Of a stretch of DNA of 7,148 nucleotides, positions 4,513 through 7,148 are shown in pieces (within the stretch, counting starts at the first letter, position 1; each line of letters starts with the position of its first letter). Origin of the DNA: Candidatus Poseidoniaceae archaeon (GTDB lineage Archaea; Thermoplasmatota; Poseidoniia; Poseidoniales; Poseidoniaceae); NCBI GenBank assembly GCA_022452125.1, contig JAKURJ010000084.1, forward strand, positions 1 through 7,148, given 5' to 3'. The position numbers and the translations under genes are program-made. The notes below the pieces were generated by a model. That model searched no databases. It had not been told where the DNA came from and worked only from the letters and a program-made list of their open reading frames with translations.

Positions 4513-5994
4513 TCAAGCAGAAGCCAAAACTGCCATCAATTGGAAGATTATTGACCCCACAAGACCAATGCCACCAACTAGGAAAGAGGTCAATGAACTC
4601 GTATTTCTAAGCCAGTTTACAAACTCCGGTCTAACTCTCACGTTGATCTGGCGCCCAACCAATAAATCTCCATTTGTATTCTCGAATCTTACGGAGACGC
4701 TCGCTTCGCCTGTGCTTTCTGGAAGCAGAGTCTGCCATGCAATAGTTCCATCCCTTAACAATCCAGACATTCTACCAATAATGTCTTCATCCCCTTCGCT
4801 GGATATAGGAACTACTTCGTCTGGCCACCATGATTTCTCACCTGGCTCTAAGTTGTATCTCAATGCCAAATCATGAGGTCTGAAATCTGGCGAGTGTACT
4901 CTCAAAACTACTTGTCTTTCCTCATCGGATAAATTGTGGATGTAGCAGAATAGATTCGCCTTTTCGGTGACGATGTTTTCCAAATCAACATCAAACAATA
5001 ATCCATCCATGTCTATCTTATTTCCAGCTGACATGTCCTGCTCCAACCTCTCAATTAATCTATAGAATGCCGGATTAGTTCTGATTGACCTAGCAAACAA
5101 TGAATCCCATAGACCTTCATTGAAGACCTCATGCTCTAGAATTGCTTTGACACCCTTGTCTGTCAAAATTTCAGCTAATTCGATGCTGGTTGTGTTACGG
5201 TCGATACTTCCTTTGAATCTTCGATGCATTAACATCAAGAATTTTTCACGGCCGTATTCTCTATCAATGTCATCTCGAGAGTACGATTCAAAATCTTGTA
5301 GGAAATCTTCGAACTTACTTCTCAACAAGGGATCCATCTGTGTTCGAAGCATCTCATTGAAAGCCAAATCAAGAGTAGAAGGGTGAATTGGTGGAACGTA
5401 TGCAGATAATAGTCCATCATCTGTAACCATGTTGAATTTGAGGTTTCTAGTCGACAAATGCTGACCTATCGCAATAGTAACTAGTGAGGCACTTGCGAGA
5501 AGTCCTCTTTGTGCAATATCTGAATCTGATTCCAAGAATGCGACAACTCCGGAGATAATGGTGGCAAAAATCCCCATCCACATAGCGATCGTATGGCTTG
5601 CCATGGTCCGGGAAATTAATCCATCAACCGAGGAGTAACCATGCATGCTAGTAACCGGACGATGAGCTTCTGCTGCAGCGTTTACCTCAGCACGGAAAAC
5701 TTGTCTAGTCAACTTGACGCGGAATCTGTGGAGGTAGAGCCCAGCACAAAATCCAATCAAGATAGTCGAAGAAATCAATGTAAATCCAGTAGACAAATCA
5801 AAACCAACTGTTGGTTCAATATTTTCTAACCACCATGAAGGACTTACTCCTTTGTAGGCCCAGGCGCCAAAGAAGAATAGAAGCGAAAATGCTGGTAACA
5901 GCATTACTAATCTAATTCCTTCAGTTAAAAATTGGCTATCGATTCCGTAAAATTTCTCTTCTCTAGAGCGGAGTAAATCTAATTCATTGGTCAT
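4513..5994 (-). CDS. Unrecognised five-helix membrane protein with large cytoplasmic domain
   Basis: I do not recognise this 493-residue protein. It shows hydrophobic segments at about 27-47, 68-88, 135-154, 164-181 and 467-490. The charge pattern, with basic HRFRVKLTR after the second helix and acidic ESDSD between the third and fourth, suggests a cytoplasmic N-terminus. That would also place the roughly 285-residue segment between the fourth and fifth helices in the cytoplasm. Within it, residues 205-330 look helical and charged. Residues about 345-455 look strand-rich, with an aromatic KSWWPDE and a closing VSVRFENTNGDLLVGRQINVRVRP, possibly an immunoglobulin-like or similar beta domain. 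I see no transporter signature, nucleotide-binding motif or metal-binding cysteine cluster. Its ATG overlaps the stop of the upstream metal-dependent repressor by one base (TAATG), so the two are made together. A role in metal homeostasis or envelope response is inferred only from that neighbour. Confidence 0.85.
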   Translation of the reverse strand: MTNELDLLRSREEKFYGIDSQFLTEGIRLVMLLPAFSLLFFFGAWAYKGVSPSWWLENIEPTVGFDLSTGFTLISSTILIGFCAGLYLHRFRVKLTRQVFRAEVNAAAEAHRPVTSMHGYSSVDGLISRTMASHTIAMWMGIFATIISGVVAFLESDSDIAQRGLLASASLVTIAIGQHLSTRNLKFNMVTDDGLLSAYVPPIHPSTLDLAFNEMLRTQMDPLLRSKFEDFLQDFESYSRDDIDREYGREKFLMLMHRRFKGSIDRNTTSIELAEILTDKGVKAILEHEVFNEGLWDSLFARSIRTNPAFYRLIERLEQDMSAGNKIDMDGLLFDVDLENIVTEKANLFCYIHNLSDEERQVVLRVHSPDFRPHDLALRYNLEPGEKSWWPDEVVPISSEGDEDIIGRMSGLLRDGTIAWQTLLPESTGEASVSVRFENTNGDLLVGRQINVRVRPEFVNWLRNTSSLTSFLVGGIGLVGSIIFQLMAVLASA

Positions 5995-6650
5995 TATACG
6001 CGCCTCAAAATAATTTTTTCAGCAAGATGTGCCTCTATCTGTAGGAGACTTTCTCCACACCAGAATCCATCATTCTTTCTTGTGACAATATCCCCAACTT
6101 TCAGCCCGCACAACTCGAGAATATCTCTGTCACCGGCAGTGGTCAGAATCAAAGCTATGACCCCAGATTGAGACATTTCCAAATTTGCTAGTGATGAAAG
6201 GCTTGATTCAGTATTTATCTTGTCTGCAATCCTTGAATTAGCAGGAGGAATATTACGTCCAGAAGGGTCTAATGTAGGGTTTCCTAATAGTAGCGAAATA
6301 CACAACTCAAGATCGTCATTGAAAGCATGCTCTAACCTACAAGCTGTTTCGTGGACATTTCCTTCAAAAGGTAGTATTGTTAGCAGTACTTCTGCTAGTC
6401 GATGTCTTCTTTTCATCATCATTCCATGCTCCAGACCTTTCTCAGTCAAACGAGCACCCTTGTAGGGAACATAATCAACAAAACCATTCTTTGCCAACCT
6501 TTGCACCATTTCGGTTGCAGAGGCTGGAGAGACATCAAGGTAATTTGCTAACTCTCCATTACGGACCCTTTCATCTGGTGATTTTTCATAAAATTCATAC
6601 AGAGTCTCTAGATATTCATCCTCGAACTCTTGGAAATGACCTGTTACCAT
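5994..6650 (-). CDS. DtxR/MntR-family metal-dependent transcriptional repressor
   Basis: This is a 218-residue repressor of the DtxR/IdeR/MntR family, which binds operators when loaded with Fe(II) or Mn(II) and controls metal uptake and storage genes. Residues 8-70 form the winged helix: EDEYLETLYEF, then a recognition helix around VSPASATEMVQRLAKNGFV, then a wing near YKGARLTEKG. Residues 75-140 are the dimerisation and metal domain, with His83 and Glu87 in RRHRLAEVLL and His100, Cys104, Glu107 and His108 in VHETACRLEHAF. These match DtxR His79, Glu83, His98, Cys102, Glu105 and His106. At the DtxR Met10 position there is Glu12, with Glu15 three residues on, as in the Asp8/Glu11 pair of MntR. 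Residues 147-218 form a FeoA/SH3-like domain, so this is the long form. The ATG at 6650 follows a GAGGGGG site; its stop overlaps the membrane-protein start. Confidence 0.92.
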   Translation of the reverse strand: MVTGHFQEFEDEYLETLYEFYEKSPDERVRNGELANYLDVSPASATEMVQRLAKNGFVDYVPYKGARLTEKGLEHGMMMKRRHRLAEVLLTILPFEGNVHETACRLEHAFNDDLELCISLLLGNPTLDPSGRNIPPANSRIADKINTESSLSSLANLEMSQSGVIALILTTAGDRDILELCGLKVGDIVTRKNDGFWCGESLLQIEAHLAEKIILRRV

Positions 6651-6660
6651 GATACCCCCT
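6651..6660 (-). promoter_or_regulatory. Ribosome binding site of the metal-dependent repressor
   Basis: The minus strand reads TGAGGGGGTATC immediately before the ATG at 6650; the first bases belong to the stop codon of the upstream zinc-ribbon gene. The purine run gives a G-rich ribosome site about 4-5 bases from the start. This indicates translation re-initiation within one transcript. Confidence 0.5.
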
Positions 6661-7148
6661 CACTCGGCCCTCGCTTCAAATATTGTTTGACAGGCAGGGC
6701 ATTTTGCTTTCGCTGGTCTCTTGTCGTACGGTACTTTTAACTTACGAGCACATTTTGGGCAACTTAGTATATCATCGCTAGATGAAGACCACAATTGTTC
6801 CGTTTCATCACTTGGCTTTACTGCGGAAGAGTCGGATGAAACCTGTTCTTTTTCTTCATCAATTTCTGATTCGCCTTCAACATCAAATTTAGTTTCACAT
6901 TCAGGACAGCGGACTCCCCCGGAATAAGTTCTAGGGACATTTAGGCTACGGTCGCAACTCGGACAAGCAACTTCGACCTTTTCGTCCTTCTTTGGTGACT
7001 TTTTCGGTTTCTTTTTATTCTCCTTATCGCCTTTAGGGGTATTCTTTATTCTAATAGCAAAAATCAGTACCATTCCTAGAGCCAATCCACCAAGAATACC
7101 GCCCCAAGGAATAGAAAATTCTCCCTCCGAGGATTCGATTTCTTCTGA
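6660..7148 (-). CDS. Membrane protein with two cytoplasmic zinc ribbons, C-terminal part
   Basis: The reading frame stays open to the right edge, so the N-terminus is missing and 162 residues are visible. A hydrophobic segment (about residues 13-34 of the visible part, IPWGGILGGLALGMVLIFAI) is followed by a very lysine-rich stretch, KENKKKPKKSPKK. That points to a cytoplasmic C-terminus and an outside-facing missing N-terminal part. Two four-cysteine zinc ribbons follow: CPSC-x15-CPEC (Cys62, 65, 81, 84) and CPKC-x16-CPAC (Cys130, 133, 150, 153). An acidic, serine-rich linker separates them. Each ribbon has the short MJ0042-like layout, with a basic VP turn between the cysteine pairs. A TTG at 7085 or ATG at 7073 could start a shorter protein, but each would begin inside the hydrophobic segment, so I prefer the edge-spanning reading. 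The stop lies 9 bases before the metal-repressor ATG, so they are cotranscribed. Function is not known. Confidence 0.75.
   Translation of the reverse strand, partial: SEEIESSEGEFSIPWGGILGGLALGMVLIFAIRIKNTPKGDKENKKKPKKSPKKDEKVEVACPSCDRSLNVPRTYSGGVRCPECETKFDVEGESEIDEEKEQVSSDSSAVKPSDETEQLWSSSSDDILSCPKCARKLKVPYDKRPAKAKCPACQTIFEARAE

Noticed and set aside
1..7148. Mobile elements, CRISPR arrays, tRNA or rRNA genes
   Set aside because: No transposase, integrase, regularly spaced repeats or cloverleaf-like sequence was seen on either strand; the window is nearly all protein-coding.

Overview
The window looks like a piece of an archaeal chromosome, most plausibly a marine euryarchaeote of the Thermoplasmata side (Marine Group II/III-like). 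The domain call rests on four protein families: an eS1 (S3Ae) ribosomal protein, PdxS with the archaeal insert, a COG1325 RNA-binding protein and a COG1340 coiled-coil protein. TATA-like boxes at archaeal distances from several starts agree with it. The lineage call is an inference from general character (moderate GC, zinc-ribbon membrane proteins) and is weaker. Every gene I can support lies on the minus strand, so transcription runs from the right end to the left end. Coding density is high; no gap exceeds about 110 bases. I see no RNA gene, IS element, CRISPR array or phage gene.

Right block (4513-7148). This is a tight three-gene unit: the C-terminal part of a membrane protein with a cytoplasmic tail carrying two zinc ribbons, a DtxR/MntR-type metal-dependent repressor, and an unrecognised five-helix membrane protein. 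The first two are 9 nt apart with a G-rich ribosome site between them. The last two share one base in a TAATG junction. This is the most system-like part of the window.

Middle block (2434-4462). A COG1340 coiled-coil protein is followed by a sugar-nucleotide nucleotidyltransferase whose GTG start lies inside the end of the coiled-coil gene (14-nt overlap). The nucleotidyltransferase keeps most family motifs but has alanine where the first metal-binding aspartate is expected.

Left block (1-2413). A small unrecognised helical protein, probably translated from a leaderless transcript, precedes the COG1325 RNA-binding protein. Next come a seven-iron ferredoxin with its own promoter, PdxS (the pyridoxal phosphate synthase subunit) with its own promoter flanked by a direct repeat, and the first 51 codons of ribosomal protein eS1. 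The eS1 transcript is predicted to begin near a strong GC hairpin. Apart from RNA and translation roles shared by the COG1325 protein and eS1, these genes look like a housekeeping neighbourhood rather than one pathway.
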